NCBI GenBank assembly: GCA_910585015.1
Contig: CAJUCT010000041.1
Span: 1 to 30,676 of the forward strand
DNA from: an uncultured Acetatifactor sp.
Lineage (GTDB): Bacteria; Bacillota; Clostridia; Lachnospirales; Lachnospiraceae
Direction: 5' to 3'
DNA length: 30,676 nt
Shown here: piece by piece, positions 14,040 through 22,342 of the stretch
How the letters are laid out: every line of letters begins with the position of its first letter
How positions within the stretch are numbered: the stretch's first letter is position 1
Program-made: the position numbers and the translations under genes
The notes under the pieces: generated by a model
The model's input: only the letters and a program-made list of their open reading frames with translations
What the model was told of the DNA's origin: nothing
The model's database searches: none

Positions 14040-14921
14040 TTATCCATTGCAGTTGCCGCATCCGCCGTGGTGGCTCGCTCCCTCCTTGGCTTTCAGAAAG
14101 GCCCTGCCCTCCTCTGTCCTGTAGATCTGCTGGCGGCTCATAGCCTCATCAAAATTGACCTGATGCCCGTCAAACTCCGGCCCGTCCACGCAGGCGAACT
14201 TCACCTTGCCTCCCACGGTCACACGGCAGGCGCCGCACATGCCCGTGCCGTCCACCATGATGGGATTCAGGCTGACAATCGTGGGAATTTGCAGTTCTTT
14301 GGTCAACAAACAAACAAATTTCATCATGATCATGGGACCGATGGCCACGCACTGGTCATACTGCTTTCCCTCCGCCACCAGATCTTTGATAGTCTGGGTA
14401 ACCATGCCGCTTCTGCCATAGGAGCCGTCGTCGGTGGTCACATACAGATTGCCTGCCACAGCCTCCATCTCTTTTTCCAGAATCAACAGATCCTTGGTCT
14501 TACTACCCACAATCACGTCCACTGCAATACCATGCTCATGGAACCATTTCACCTGAGGGTACACCGGCGCGGCGCCCACGCCCCCGGCCACAAACAGGAT
14601 TTTCTTATTTCTAAGGCTCTCCAGTTCCTCGCCCACAAACTCGGAGGCGCAGCCCAAAGGCCCCACAAAATCATGGAAGCTGTCCCCCTCCACAAGACCG
14701 GACATCATTTGGGTGGACGCGCCTACAATCTGGAACACGATTGTCACCGTACCCTTTTCCCTGTCATAGTCACAGATGGTCAGGGGAATCCTCTCCCCCT
14801 CGGCATCCATCCGGACAATCACGAACTGACCGGGCTGGCAGTATTTTGCCACCCGCTCCGCCTCCACCTCCATCAGATAGATGTTGGTGGTAAGTTCCTC
14901 TGCTCTCACAATCCTGTACAT
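14040..14921 (-). CDS. nfnA: NfnA-type FAD/2Fe-2S subunit (dihydroorotate dehydrogenase electron-transfer-like)
   Basis: A 293-aa ferredoxin-reductase-fold protein that carries FAD, binds NAD(H) and holds one [2Fe-2S] cluster. FAD-binding residues lie at RIPLTICDYD (44–53). The NAD-binding region starts at FVAGGVGAAPVYPQ (110–123). The cluster ligands appear as D224 and C229, C232, C244, matching the unusual one-Asp, three-Cys site described for NfnA of Thermotoga. Databases often call it sulfide/dihydroorotate dehydrogenase-like. No pyrD is adjacent, and nfnB follows by 31 bases, so NfnAB is the better reading. The start ATG 14921 has TAGGAGG 5 bases upstream. Its leader holds the 101-bp palindromic repeats. 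Confidence 0.9.
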   Translation of the reverse strand: MYRIVRAEELTTNIYLMEVEAERVAKYCQPGQFVIVRMDAEGERIPLTICDYDREKGTVTIVFQIVGASTQMMSGLVEGDSFHDFVGPLGCASEFVGEELESLRNKKILFVAGGVGAAPVYPQVKWFHEHGIAVDVIVGSKTKDLLILEKEMEAVAGNLYVTTDDGSYGRSGMVTQTIKDLVAEGKQYDQCVAIGPMIMMKFVCLLTKELQIPTIVSLNPIMVDGTGMCGACRVTVGGKVKFACVDGPEFDGHQVNFDEAMSRQQIYRTEEGRAFLKAKEGASHHGGCGNCNG

Positions 14922-14933
14922 ATAATCCTCCTA

Positions 14934-15183
14934 TTATAGTTCCGTATATTCCCCGCTGGTCCACAGACCGGTGATCAATATACGGCCGCTTTGGCGTCCT
15001 TATATTGATCAGTGCACCATCCTGGAATATACTGTTATAGTTCCGTATATTCCCCGCTGGTCCACAGACCGGTGATCAATATACGGCCGCTTTGGCGTCC
15101 TTATATTGATCAGTGCACCATCCTGGAATATACTGTTATAGTTCCGTATATTCCCCGCTGATCCGCACTCCTGAAATATACTG
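14934..15183. repeat. Tandem 101-bp palindromic repeat (two exact copies plus an internally deleted third)
   Basis: Copies at 14934–15034 and 15035–15135 are identical, and a 48-bp third copy spans 15136–15183. Each full unit has outer arms GTATATTCC/GGAATATAC, a small GGTC–GACC hairpin and a perfect inner inverted repeat TGATCAATATA/TATATTGATCA. At the centre is GGCCGC-TTTG-GCGTCC. The third copy keeps the outer arms but lacks the inner hairpin. The array fills the space between the stop at 15186 and the ribosome site of nfnA, so it is probably transcribed as that leader or as a spacer. Same family as 26262–26503. Confidence 0.95.
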
Positions 15184-15185
15184 TT

Positions 15186-16601
15186 TTACAAAATCTCCGC
15201 TATGCTGTAACTTCCATATTCGTCAATCAACAGCTTATAACAGACACAGTTATATACATGTACCGCATAATAACTGCCCGTTCGGATGCTGCTCCCCGCT
15301 TCGTCCACATGCAGTTCCGCGAAGATGTAATAGTCATCCTCCCCCACCGTCAATGGATATTGGAACTGGTACTGGTATATACCGTTCTCCCCTGCGTATC
15401 CGTCATAGCCCAAAATCCTCCCCGTCCGCAGCATTTCGTTATATACGGTTATCATAGCTATATCCACTGTGATATCCGTGTTCAGCCGCAGGCTGTAGGT
15501 GCGCTGTGTCACCTCCCCCACAATCCCGTCTTCTTCTATAATTGCAAAAGAATATATGGAATCCCCCAGCGGCATGGGAATGGGCCCTGTATATCTGGTG
15601 GATTCATCCGTGGGAGTCGTGCCGTCCATGGTGTAGTAAATCATGTCCTCTTCTTCACAGTTTATTTTGATCATGGTGGGACTGCTGTACTCGCCGCTGG
15701 CCGTCGTAACATCGGGCGCGATGGGTATCTGTATTTCTATCTGGTAGCGCTTGGTCACCACGTCGCTGACCAGGCCATACTGGTTCACAAACACCGCTTT
15801 GATCGTATACTCTCCATTATCCAGAAAAATCGGCGCCGTATATACCAGACTGTTCTCATCAGGCTCCGACCCATCCATGGTGTAGTATATGGACCCTGCC
15901 GTATTGGAACTGAGCTTTAGAGGCAGAATCTCCTGATAGTACCCCTCCTCAAAACCGAACTCCGGCGCCTTGGCCTGAAGGTTCTGGTATGTGCTTCTGA
16001 TAACTTCATTATCACAGCTATTCAACAGACTGTCAATCGTCTGGTAATCATTTCTGGCCCGATAGGACTGAATCAGTTGGGCATAAGCCCTCTCCAGCTG
16101 ATTCTGGTTCAGCTGCCCCCCGTCAATCATAGTCAGAAGCTGGTTTTCATAGCCGCCCACATTGTCCATGGCATAATAGCAATCCGCCAGGGCAAATCCC
16201 ACCTCCTGATCCGTATTGCCCAACTCCTGGGCGCGGATATAATAATTTACCGCCTGCTGATAGTCCTGTTTCCCTACACATTCTGCCGCCCGCGCCATCT
16301 GGTATTCCACGGAATGTTCCATATGGTATATGGCGCCGACGATCACTCCTGCCAGAACAATGATAACCAGAAAAAATATTCCGCTCACCCATCCCATAAT
16401 ACTTTTTTTGCTTTTTTGTTTTTTCTCCGGTGTATCGGCCTTCTGGGAATCCTGCAATTCTTCCGCAATATGGTCCAGCGTGTCCTGCATACTCTGTTCC
16501 ACTTCGGACTCAAAATCAGGTACAATATGAATATCTTCCCCACAGACCGTACAATAGAGCGAACCCTCTTCTATTTCATTTCCGCATTTCGGACAATTCA
16601 T
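15186..16601 (-). CDS. Zinc-ribbon, single-TM protein with TPR-like and chitobiase-C-terminal-like domains
   Basis: The 471-aa protein starts at ATG 16601 (AAAGGGGCGG about 10 bases upstream). It has an N-terminal zinc ribbon (CPKCGNEI at 3–10, YCTVCGEDI at 16–24) and an acidic linker. One membrane helix follows (about 70–92, WVSGIFFLVIIVLAGVIVGA). A TPR-like helical region (about 105–205) comes next. Two beta-sandwich repeats then show the chitobiase/hexosaminidase C-terminal motif (IYYTMDGSEPDENS and IYYTMDGTTPTDES). The ribbon should be cytoplasmic and the rest outside. It follows folD by 28 bases. Function unknown; the exported domains suggest a cell-wall or carbohydrate contact. Confidence 0.9.
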   Translation of the reverse strand: MNCPKCGNEIEEGSLYCTVCGEDIHIVPDFESEVEQSMQDTLDHIAEELQDSQKADTPEKKQKSKKSIMGWVSGIFFLVIIVLAGVIVGAIYHMEHSVEYQMARAAECVGKQDYQQAVNYYIRAQELGNTDQEVGFALADCYYAMDNVGGYENQLLTMIDGGQLNQNQLERAYAQLIQSYRARNDYQTIDSLLNSCDNEVIRSTYQNLQAKAPEFGFEEGYYQEILPLKLSSNTAGSIYYTMDGSEPDENSLVYTAPIFLDNGEYTIKAVFVNQYGLVSDVVTKRYQIEIQIPIAPDVTTASGEYSSPTMIKINCEEEDMIYYTMDGTTPTDESTRYTGPIPMPLGDSIYSFAIIEEDGIVGEVTQRTYSLRLNTDITVDIAMITVYNEMLRTGRILGYDGYAGENGIYQYQFQYPLTVGEDDYYIFAELHVDEAGSSIRTGSYYAVHVYNCVCYKLLIDEYGSYSIAEIL

Positions 16602-16629
16602 AAGGATTATTCCGCCCCTTTCAACAAAA

Positions 16630-17478
16630 TCAAGTTTCCTGAAGCAGTACACTCTCCACACAGTTTTTCATCAGCATGGCTATGGTCATGGGGCCTACAC
16701 CGCCGGGAACAGGAGTAATGGCGCTGCAATGGGGAAAAACGGAAGCATAGTCCACATCGCCGCACAATTTGTTGTTTTCATCTCTGTGGATGCCCACATC
16801 AATGACCACGGCCCCCTCCTTCACATAGTCCGCCGTGATCATCTGGGGCCTGCCCACTGCCACCACCAGAATATCCGCCCGGCGGGTGACCTCCTTTAGA
16901 TCCGCTGTCCGGCTATGGGCCACCGTCACGGTGCCGTTCTCCCGCAAAAGCAGCAGGGCCATGGGCTTGCCCACAATATTGCTGCGCCCCACCACCACAC
17001 ATTCTTTTCCGCTTACAGAGATACCGGAGCGCTTAAGCAGTTGGATCACCCCGGCGGGAGTGCAGGACACAAATCCTTTTTTCCCGATACAAAGAGCGCC
17101 TACATTCATGGGGTGGAAACCGTCCACATCCTTAATCGGACTGATGGCATTCAATATTCTCTCCTCATCGATCTGCTTCGGCAGAGGAAGCTGAACCAGG
17201 ATACCGTTCACATCTGCCCTGGCATTCAGTTCCTTCACCAGGGACAAAAGCTCTTTCTCCGTTGTCTCACCTGGCAGTTCATAGGACAGGGATTTGATCC
17301 CGATATACTCGCACGCCTTCTTCTTGTTGCGCACATAGACGCAGGAGGCAGGGTCATCGCCCACCTGTATCACCGCCAGGCAGATTTCCTTCCCCTGGGC
17401 TTTGTAAGCCGCCACCTGTTCCCTCAATTCATCCTTGATCTCCGCACTGATTTTTTTTCCGTCAATAATCTGTGTCAT
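16630..17478 (-). CDS. folD: Bifunctional methylenetetrahydrofolate dehydrogenase/cyclohydrolase FolD
   Basis: A cytoplasmic enzyme that interconverts 5,10-methylene-, methenyl- and 10-formyl-tetrahydrofolate, reducing NADP+ in the first step. The 282-aa protein has family length. It shows YVRNKKKACEYIGI (with the catalytic lysine region, about 49–62), GILVQLPLPKQID (94–106), KDVDGFHPMNVG, the nucleotide-binding VVGRSNIVGKPMALLLL and the ending signature PVPGGVGPMTIAMLMKN. ATG 17478 has AAGGAGAG upstream. Fhs, which feeds it 10-formyl-THF, is directly upstream. The NADPH produced or consumed could be balanced by NfnAB downstream. Confidence 0.97.
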   Translation of the reverse strand: MTQIIDGKKISAEIKDELREQVAAYKAQGKEICLAVIQVGDDPASCVYVRNKKKACEYIGIKSLSYELPGETTEKELLSLVKELNARADVNGILVQLPLPKQIDEERILNAISPIKDVDGFHPMNVGALCIGKKGFVSCTPAGVIQLLKRSGISVSGKECVVVGRSNIVGKPMALLLLRENGTVTVAHSRTADLKEVTRRADILVVAVGRPQMITADYVKEGAVVIDVGIHRDENNKLCGDVDYASVFPHCSAITPVPGGVGPMTIAMLMKNCVESVLLQET

Positions 17479-17529
17479 ACACTCTCCTTAATTTATACTG
17501 ACAGTCACCGAAACTTGCCAGGTAACCCG

Positions 17530-17581
17530 ACTCACGAGCGAGAGCTTCCGGACATTGCGGCAAATTTCACCGCTCGTGAGT
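17530..17581. repeat. Inverted repeat between fhs and folD
   Basis: ACTCACGAGCG and CGCTCGTGAGT form a perfect 11-bp inverted repeat separated by 30 bases. Shorter complementary patches lie inside. No T-run adjoins. It sits in the 135-bp gap between fhs and folD and may be a processing site or another intergenic palindrome of this genome. Confidence 0.65.
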
Positions 17582-17613
17582 ATATTTGATGATTGTCCCG
17601 CAGTTATCCATCC

Positions 17614-19284
17614 TTAAAACAACCCGGTAATCATGCCCTCGTCATTCACATCAATCCCATAGGCCGCAGGGTTCTTGGACAGTCCGGGCATGGTCACCAC
17701 CGCCCCTGTCAGCACCACTACAAAGCCTGCCCCGGCAGACACATAGACCTCCCGGATATTCATCTCAAAATTTTCCGGCCTGCCCAGCAGTGTGGGGTCG
17801 TCGGACAGGGAGTACTGGTTCTTGGCCATGCATACCGGCAGTTCCCCATATCCCAACTCCTCCAGACGTTTCAGCTGTTTCAGCGCCGCCGGTGCAAAAT
17901 GCACTTTTCCGGCCCCATAAATCTCCGTGGCCACCCGAACGATTTTGTCCCGCAGCGGCAGACTGTCCTCGTAGAGCAGCCGGAAATGACTCTCTTTCTG
18001 TTCCAGAGTCTGCAGAACCTTCTCCGCCAGTTCCACGCCGCCTTTGCCGCCCTGCTCCCAGACTCTCGCCAGCGCAAAGTCACAGCCCCTCTCCTCACAG
18101 AACCGCTTCACATAGGCAATCTCTGCCTCCGTATCCGCCGTAAAAGCATTCAGGGCCACCACCACGGGCACACCGTACTTCTGGAGATTTTCAATATGCT
18201 TTTCCAGATTTACAATTCCCTTTTTAAGCGCTTCCAGATTTTCCGTGGAAAGTTCCGCCTTGGGCACACCGCCGTTATATTTTAGCGCCCTGACGGTGGC
18301 CACCAGCACCACCGCATCCGGGGCCAGCTGCGCTTTGCGGCATTTAATGTCAAAAAATTTCTCTGCACCCAGATCCGCTCCAAAACCTGCCTCCGTGATA
18401 CAGTAATCCGCCATCTTCAGCGCCGCCCTCGTGGCGATGATGGAGTTACAGCCATGGGCGATATTGGCAAAAGGCCCGCCATGCACAAGCGCCGGAGTAT
18501 GCTCCAGGGTCTGGATCAAGTTGGGCTTCAGAGCATCCTTCAACAGGGCGGCCATGGCACCCACAGCCTGCAGCTGGCCCGCTGTCACAGGTTCTCCCCC
18601 ATAGTTGTATGCCACCACGATCCTGGATAAGCGCTCTTTCAGATCCTTCATATCCGTGGCCAGACACAGGATGGCCATGATCTCGGAGGCCACCGTGATC
18701 ACGAAATGATCCTCCCTGACTACGCCATCCGCTTTTGCTCCCATGCCCACCACAATATTGCGCAGCACACGATCATTCATATCCAGACAGCGCTTCCACA
18801 CCACCTGTCTGGTGTCAATCCGCAGTTCATTGCCCTGCTGAATATGATTGTCCAGCAGCGCCGCCAGCAGATTGTTTGCGCTGGTGATGGCATGAAAATC
18901 TCCGGTAAAATGCAGATTCAGATCCTCCATGGGCACCACCTGGGCATAGCCTCCCCCGGCAGCTCCTCCTTTGATGCCAAAGCAAGGCCCCAGGGATGGC
19001 TCCCGCAGGGCGATCACCGCCCTTTTCCCCAGCTGGCCGAAAGCTTCCCCCAGTCCCACTGTGACCGTGGTCTTTCCCTCCCCGGCAGGTGTGGGATTAA
19101 TAGCTGTAACCAGGATCAATTTGCCGTCCGCTCTGTTCTGGATCCGACTTAAATAGGTATCGGAAATCTTGGCCTTGTATCTGCCATACAGTTCAAGTTC
19201 TTCCTGGGGAATCCCTGCCCGCTCCGCCACCGCGGTGACAGGCTCCAACACGGCCTCCTGTGCGATCTGAATGTCTGTTTTCAT
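17614..19284 (-). CDS. fhs: Formate–tetrahydrofolate ligase
   Basis: This enzyme uses ATP to join formate and tetrahydrofolate into 10-formyl-THF, the entry of formate into one-carbon metabolism and the methyl branch of the Wood–Ljungdahl pathway. The 556-aa length is typical. The ATP-binding loop reads TPAGEGKTTVTVGLGEAF (about 65–82), and further family blocks include REPSLGPCFGIKGGAAGGG, HAITSANNLLAALLDNHI and TEAGFGADLGAEKFFDIKCR. ATG 19284 follows ATGAGGTAATC. It is followed by folD. Acetogenesis proper cannot be concluded from these genes alone; many Clostridia use Fhs for purine and serine metabolism. Confidence 0.98.
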   Translation of the reverse strand: MKTDIQIAQEAVLEPVTAVAERAGIPQEELELYGRYKAKISDTYLSRIQNRADGKLILVTAINPTPAGEGKTTVTVGLGEAFGQLGKRAVIALREPSLGPCFGIKGGAAGGGYAQVVPMEDLNLHFTGDFHAITSANNLLAALLDNHIQQGNELRIDTRQVVWKRCLDMNDRVLRNIVVGMGAKADGVVREDHFVITVASEIMAILCLATDMKDLKERLSRIVVAYNYGGEPVTAGQLQAVGAMAALLKDALKPNLIQTLEHTPALVHGGPFANIAHGCNSIIATRAALKMADYCITEAGFGADLGAEKFFDIKCRKAQLAPDAVVLVATVRALKYNGGVPKAELSTENLEALKKGIVNLEKHIENLQKYGVPVVVALNAFTADTEAEIAYVKRFCEERGCDFALARVWEQGGKGGVELAEKVLQTLEQKESHFRLLYEDSLPLRDKIVRVATEIYGAGKVHFAPAALKQLKRLEELGYGELPVCMAKNQYSLSDDPTLLGRPENFEMNIREVYVSAGAGFVVVLTGAVVTMPGLSKNPAAYGIDVNDEGMITGLF

Positions 19285-19332
19285 GATTACCTCATTTCTG
19301 TTTTAAGTTTCCTCTTGTCACGTTTTTCAGGC

Positions 19333-19360
19333 TAGTTCCATCCGCCCGCTTCAGCGGGTT
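19333..19360. repeat. Short hairpin after ftsK, possible degenerate AGTTCC repeat
   Basis: AGTTCC (19334) is followed by CCCGCT-TC-AGCGGG and then TTTTAAATT on the plus strand, directly beside the ftsK stop at 19361. As a terminator the T-run is on the plus side only. The AGTTCC start and CCGCT/AGCGG core resemble the larger repeats at 26262–26503, so it may be a reduced member. Confidence 0.45.
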
Positions 19361-22234
19361 TTAAATTTCTTCCATTAACTGTTCAAACTCTTCCGTACTC
19401 ATCAAAATCTTGCGGGGTTTGGTCCCTTCTTCATCCCCCACCACACCATAGTCATGAAGCTGCTCCATGATTCTCGCCGCACGGTTGAAGCCGATCTTAA
19501 AAGCCCGCTGCAACATGCCGATGGAGGCTTTGTCCTTGTCTATGATAAAGCGCCCGGCCTCCGCGAAATACTCGTCTCTCTCGTCACCGCCGCCAGGGCC
19601 GCCGCCGGGTCCACCCATATTCTTCAGCTGCTCCTCCACATCGGCTGCATAGGTGTTGCCCAGAGTTTGGTTTTTCAGGAAATCCACCACGTCTGACACT
19701 TCCTTGTCCGACACGAAAGCGCCCTGGACTCGGGCCGGTTTGGAATACCCCTGGGGATAAAACAACATATCGCCCTTGCCCAACAGCTTCTCGGCACCGT
19801 TCATATCCAGAATGGTACGGGAATCCACGCCGCTGGACACGGAAAAAGCCACTCGGCTGGGCATATTGGCCTTGATCAGTCCGGTGATGACATCCACGCT
19901 GGGACGCTGGGTCGCAATGATCAGATGGATGCCCGCCGCCCTGGCCAGCTGGGCCAGGCGGCAGATAGATTCCTCCACCTCGCCGGGGGCCACCATCATC
20001 AAATCTGCCAACTCGTCCACTATAATGACAATCTGCGGCAGCTTGGCCGGCGCCTCCGGGTCGCTCTCCCGCATGGCCTCCACCTTCTTATTGTAGCCTT
20101 TCATATCACGCACATTGAAATCCGCAAATTTCTTGTATCGGTCGGTCATCTCCGCCACCCCCCAGTGCAGAGCGGCGGATGCCTTCTTGGGATCCGTCAC
20201 CACCGGGATCAACAGATGGGGAATCCCGTTATACACACTCAGTTCCACCACCTTGGGATCCACCATAATCAGCTTCACATCATCCGGGTGGGCCTTGTAC
20301 AGGATACTCATGATCAGCGTGTTAATACATACGGACTTTCCGGATCCGGTGGCGCCGGCAATCAGCATATGAGGCATCTTGGCGATGTCCGATACCACCG
20401 TCTGTCCCCCGATGTCCTTGCCCACTGCAAACGCCAGGTTGGAGGGAAATTCCTTAAACTCCTTGCTCTCCAGCAGATCGCGCAGAGCCACCGCCATATT
20501 TTCCTTGTTAGGCACCTCAATACCGATGGCCGCCTTGCCGGGAATGGGCGCCTCGATACGAATGTCCGTAGCCGCCAGATTCAGCTTGATGTCATCGGTA
20601 AGGCTGACAATCTTGCTGACCTTTACGCCCTGTTCCGGCTGCAATTCATAGCGGGTCACGCTGGGACCCTGGCTGATGTCGGTGATAGTGACTCTGACAC
20701 CGAAGTTCTCTAAAGTCTGCTGCAGGCGCATGGCCGTCTGTTTCAGTTCCTGAGTGGAATCCTTCCCCCCGCCTTTGCCCTTTTGCAGCAGGGAGATGGG
20801 CGGAAACATATATTGTTTTGGCGGCGCGGCTTTCTGAGGCGCCACATTCTGGCCCTGGCCTGCTTCGTTCAGGTGTGCCGCGGGCCTGCTGCGCTGTGCG
20901 GGCGGCTCCGGAATATCCTCCCTGTGGATCCGAATATCCTGTCCGCCAGCCGGTTTCTGCATCTCTTCAGCCTTCACGGCATTCTCAGTCTCATACGCAT
21001 CGCCCTCAGACAGGGATTCAGCCAAGGGATCCGTCAAGGGATTGACCGCGGACTGATTGCCGCGGGGCAGGCTATCCGGTGCTGCGGGCTCCAAGTCCAA
21101 TGTAGAATAAAACTGCTCCGGCGTCTCGTCCGCCTCCGCCTCGTCTATCGTCAGCTGGTGTACACTGCGTATCTTTATATTATCAAAATCAAATATGCTG
21201 CCGGAAGCTTTCTTATCCGCCTCCCGGGAATCTTCCGGCATATTGTTCTCTTCTTCTAAGGCATTGTACTCCTCCACATCCTCGTTCCACATGATCTCGT
21301 GGATATCATCTCGCCTGCGCTCCTCGGTCTCCCGAGTGATAGCCGTGTCCAGAATCACCCCGGACACCTTTCTGTCCATACGCAGAATCTTCTCCGTCTC
21401 TTTCTCCTCCCGGCGCTGCTGTCTGCCGTTTTCCCTCTCCAAAGTCCTCTGGCGGCGCTCCTCCTCCCGCCTGGCTCTGGCCTGCTCCTGCTCTTCCCGC
21501 CGGAGTCTGTCCGCCTCCTGCCGCTGCTCCCTGCGGCTGAGGTATTCCTCCTCCTGTTCCTCCCGCCGCTGCTTCGCATATTCACGGCGCCGCTGGGAAT
21601 CCTCTCTGGTGCGCTCCAGCATCCGTGAGCCGCCGCTCTTCACACTGCTGATCAGGGAACGCTCCGTCATCAGGATAAAGCTGATGGCACCACAGAGCAG
21701 CACCACCAGCACCGTGCCTATAGTCTCCAGATAGTGGTGCAGCAGATAGGCCAGGCTGCCGCCCAGTACGCCTCCGCCAATCCTGCCCGTGCGGGCCGTC
21801 TCATAGATCTGCCTGATATCATATTTCTCCAGGGACAGGCTGTTCTGCACAAACAGTTCACACACCACGCCGATCATCAAAAAAAGCACTCCCCCGGAAA
21901 TCAGCTTACGCAGGGCGTTGGGATTGCCTGAGTTGGCGTACCAGAAAGACACCGCCACAAACAAAAGCACTGGCACCGCATAGGAAGTCAGCCCGAACAA
22001 GCCAAATAGAACCCCGCTGATCGCATTGCCAACCGGGCCGATAATGCCGAAATTACACAAAAACAAAATCACCATAAGGATGAAAAAAATAATCAATCCT
22101 ATCTCGTGAAGTAATTCGCTCTCTTTCTCATAATCATATGTAGGGGCACTACCCTTCCTGCCGGAAGCGGATGTCTTCTTACCGCCGCGCTTTCCAGCCG
22201 AAGTGGATGCCCTCCTGCCTGATGAATTTGCCAT
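19361..22234 (-). CDS. ftsK: DNA translocase FtsK/SpoIIIE family
   Basis: A septal double-strand DNA pump that clears chromosomes through the division or sporulation septum. The 957-aa protein has a basic N-terminus, four membrane helices (about 40–190), and a very long Arg/Glu/Gln-rich coiled-coil linker (about 205–310). The alpha/beta motor (from about 490) carries Walker A GATGSGKS (about 626) and Walker B IVIIVDELADLMM. The C-terminal gamma winged helix (IGMLQRAFKIGFNRAARIMEQL region) recognises oriented DNA sites. It starts at ATG 22234 with AGGAG upstream and has its own promoter (22311–22339). TepA is encoded just upstream, as in Bacillus. SpoIIIE and FtsK cannot be told apart from this sequence alone. 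Confidence 0.97.
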   Translation of the reverse strand: MANSSGRRASTSAGKRGGKKTSASGRKGSAPTYDYEKESELLHEIGLIIFFILMVILFLCNFGIIGPVGNAISGVLFGLFGLTSYAVPVLLFVAVSFWYANSGNPNALRKLISGGVLFLMIGVVCELFVQNSLSLEKYDIRQIYETARTGRIGGGVLGGSLAYLLHHYLETIGTVLVVLLCGAISFILMTERSLISSVKSGGSRMLERTREDSQRRREYAKQRREEQEEEYLSRREQRQEADRLRREEQEQARARREEERRQRTLERENGRQQRREEKETEKILRMDRKVSGVILDTAITRETEERRRDDIHEIMWNEDVEEYNALEEENNMPEDSREADKKASGSIFDFDNIKIRSVHQLTIDEAEADETPEQFYSTLDLEPAAPDSLPRGNQSAVNPLTDPLAESLSEGDAYETENAVKAEEMQKPAGGQDIRIHREDIPEPPAQRSRPAAHLNEAGQGQNVAPQKAAPPKQYMFPPISLLQKGKGGGKDSTQELKQTAMRLQQTLENFGVRVTITDISQGPSVTRYELQPEQGVKVSKIVSLTDDIKLNLAATDIRIEAPIPGKAAIGIEVPNKENMAVALRDLLESKEFKEFPSNLAFAVGKDIGGQTVVSDIAKMPHMLIAGATGSGKSVCINTLIMSILYKAHPDDVKLIMVDPKVVELSVYNGIPHLLIPVVTDPKKASAALHWGVAEMTDRYKKFADFNVRDMKGYNKKVEAMRESDPEAPAKLPQIVIIVDELADLMMVAPGEVEESICRLAQLARAAGIHLIIATQRPSVDVITGLIKANMPSRVAFSVSSGVDSRTILDMNGAEKLLGKGDMLFYPQGYSKPARVQGAFVSDKEVSDVVDFLKNQTLGNTYAADVEEQLKNMGGPGGGPGGGDERDEYFAEAGRFIIDKDKASIGMLQRAFKIGFNRAARIMEQLHDYGVVGDEEGTKPRKILMSTEEFEQLMEEI

Positions 22235-22270
22235 CTCATCATACTCCTATTGTGTTTTTACATCTCAATA

Positions 22271-22299
22271 GTTCAGAGTCTGCGCCGCCGACTCTGAAC
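22271..22299 (-). other. Hairpin at the predicted 5' end of the ftsK mRNA
   Basis: GTTCAGAGTC and GACTCTGAAC form a perfect 10-bp stem with a 9-base loop. It starts about 5 bases after the predicted transcription start near 22304 and lacks a T-run. A 5'-terminal hairpin of this kind could stabilise the transcript. Confidence 0.55.
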
Positions 22300-22310
22300 A
22301 AGTAAATACT

Positions 22311-22339
22311 ATTATAGCATTTCCTTTGCCGCTTGTCAT
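22311..22339 (-). promoter_or_regulatory. Promoter of ftsK
   Basis: On the minus strand ATGACA (22339–22334), a 17-base spacer ending in TGC, and consensus TATAAT (22316–22311). The TGn gives an extended -10. The leader to ATG 22234 would be about 70 bases. Confidence 0.75.
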
Positions 22340-22342
22340 CCT

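Noticed and set aside
13800..14939. 379-codon plus-strand frame across nfnA and the nfnB start
   Set aside because: It is antisense to two genes with clear FAD and Fe–S motifs, and the product shows no domain.
14934..15183. CRISPR-like array
   Set aside because: Units are contiguous 101-bp repeats with no unique spacers, and no cas gene is present.
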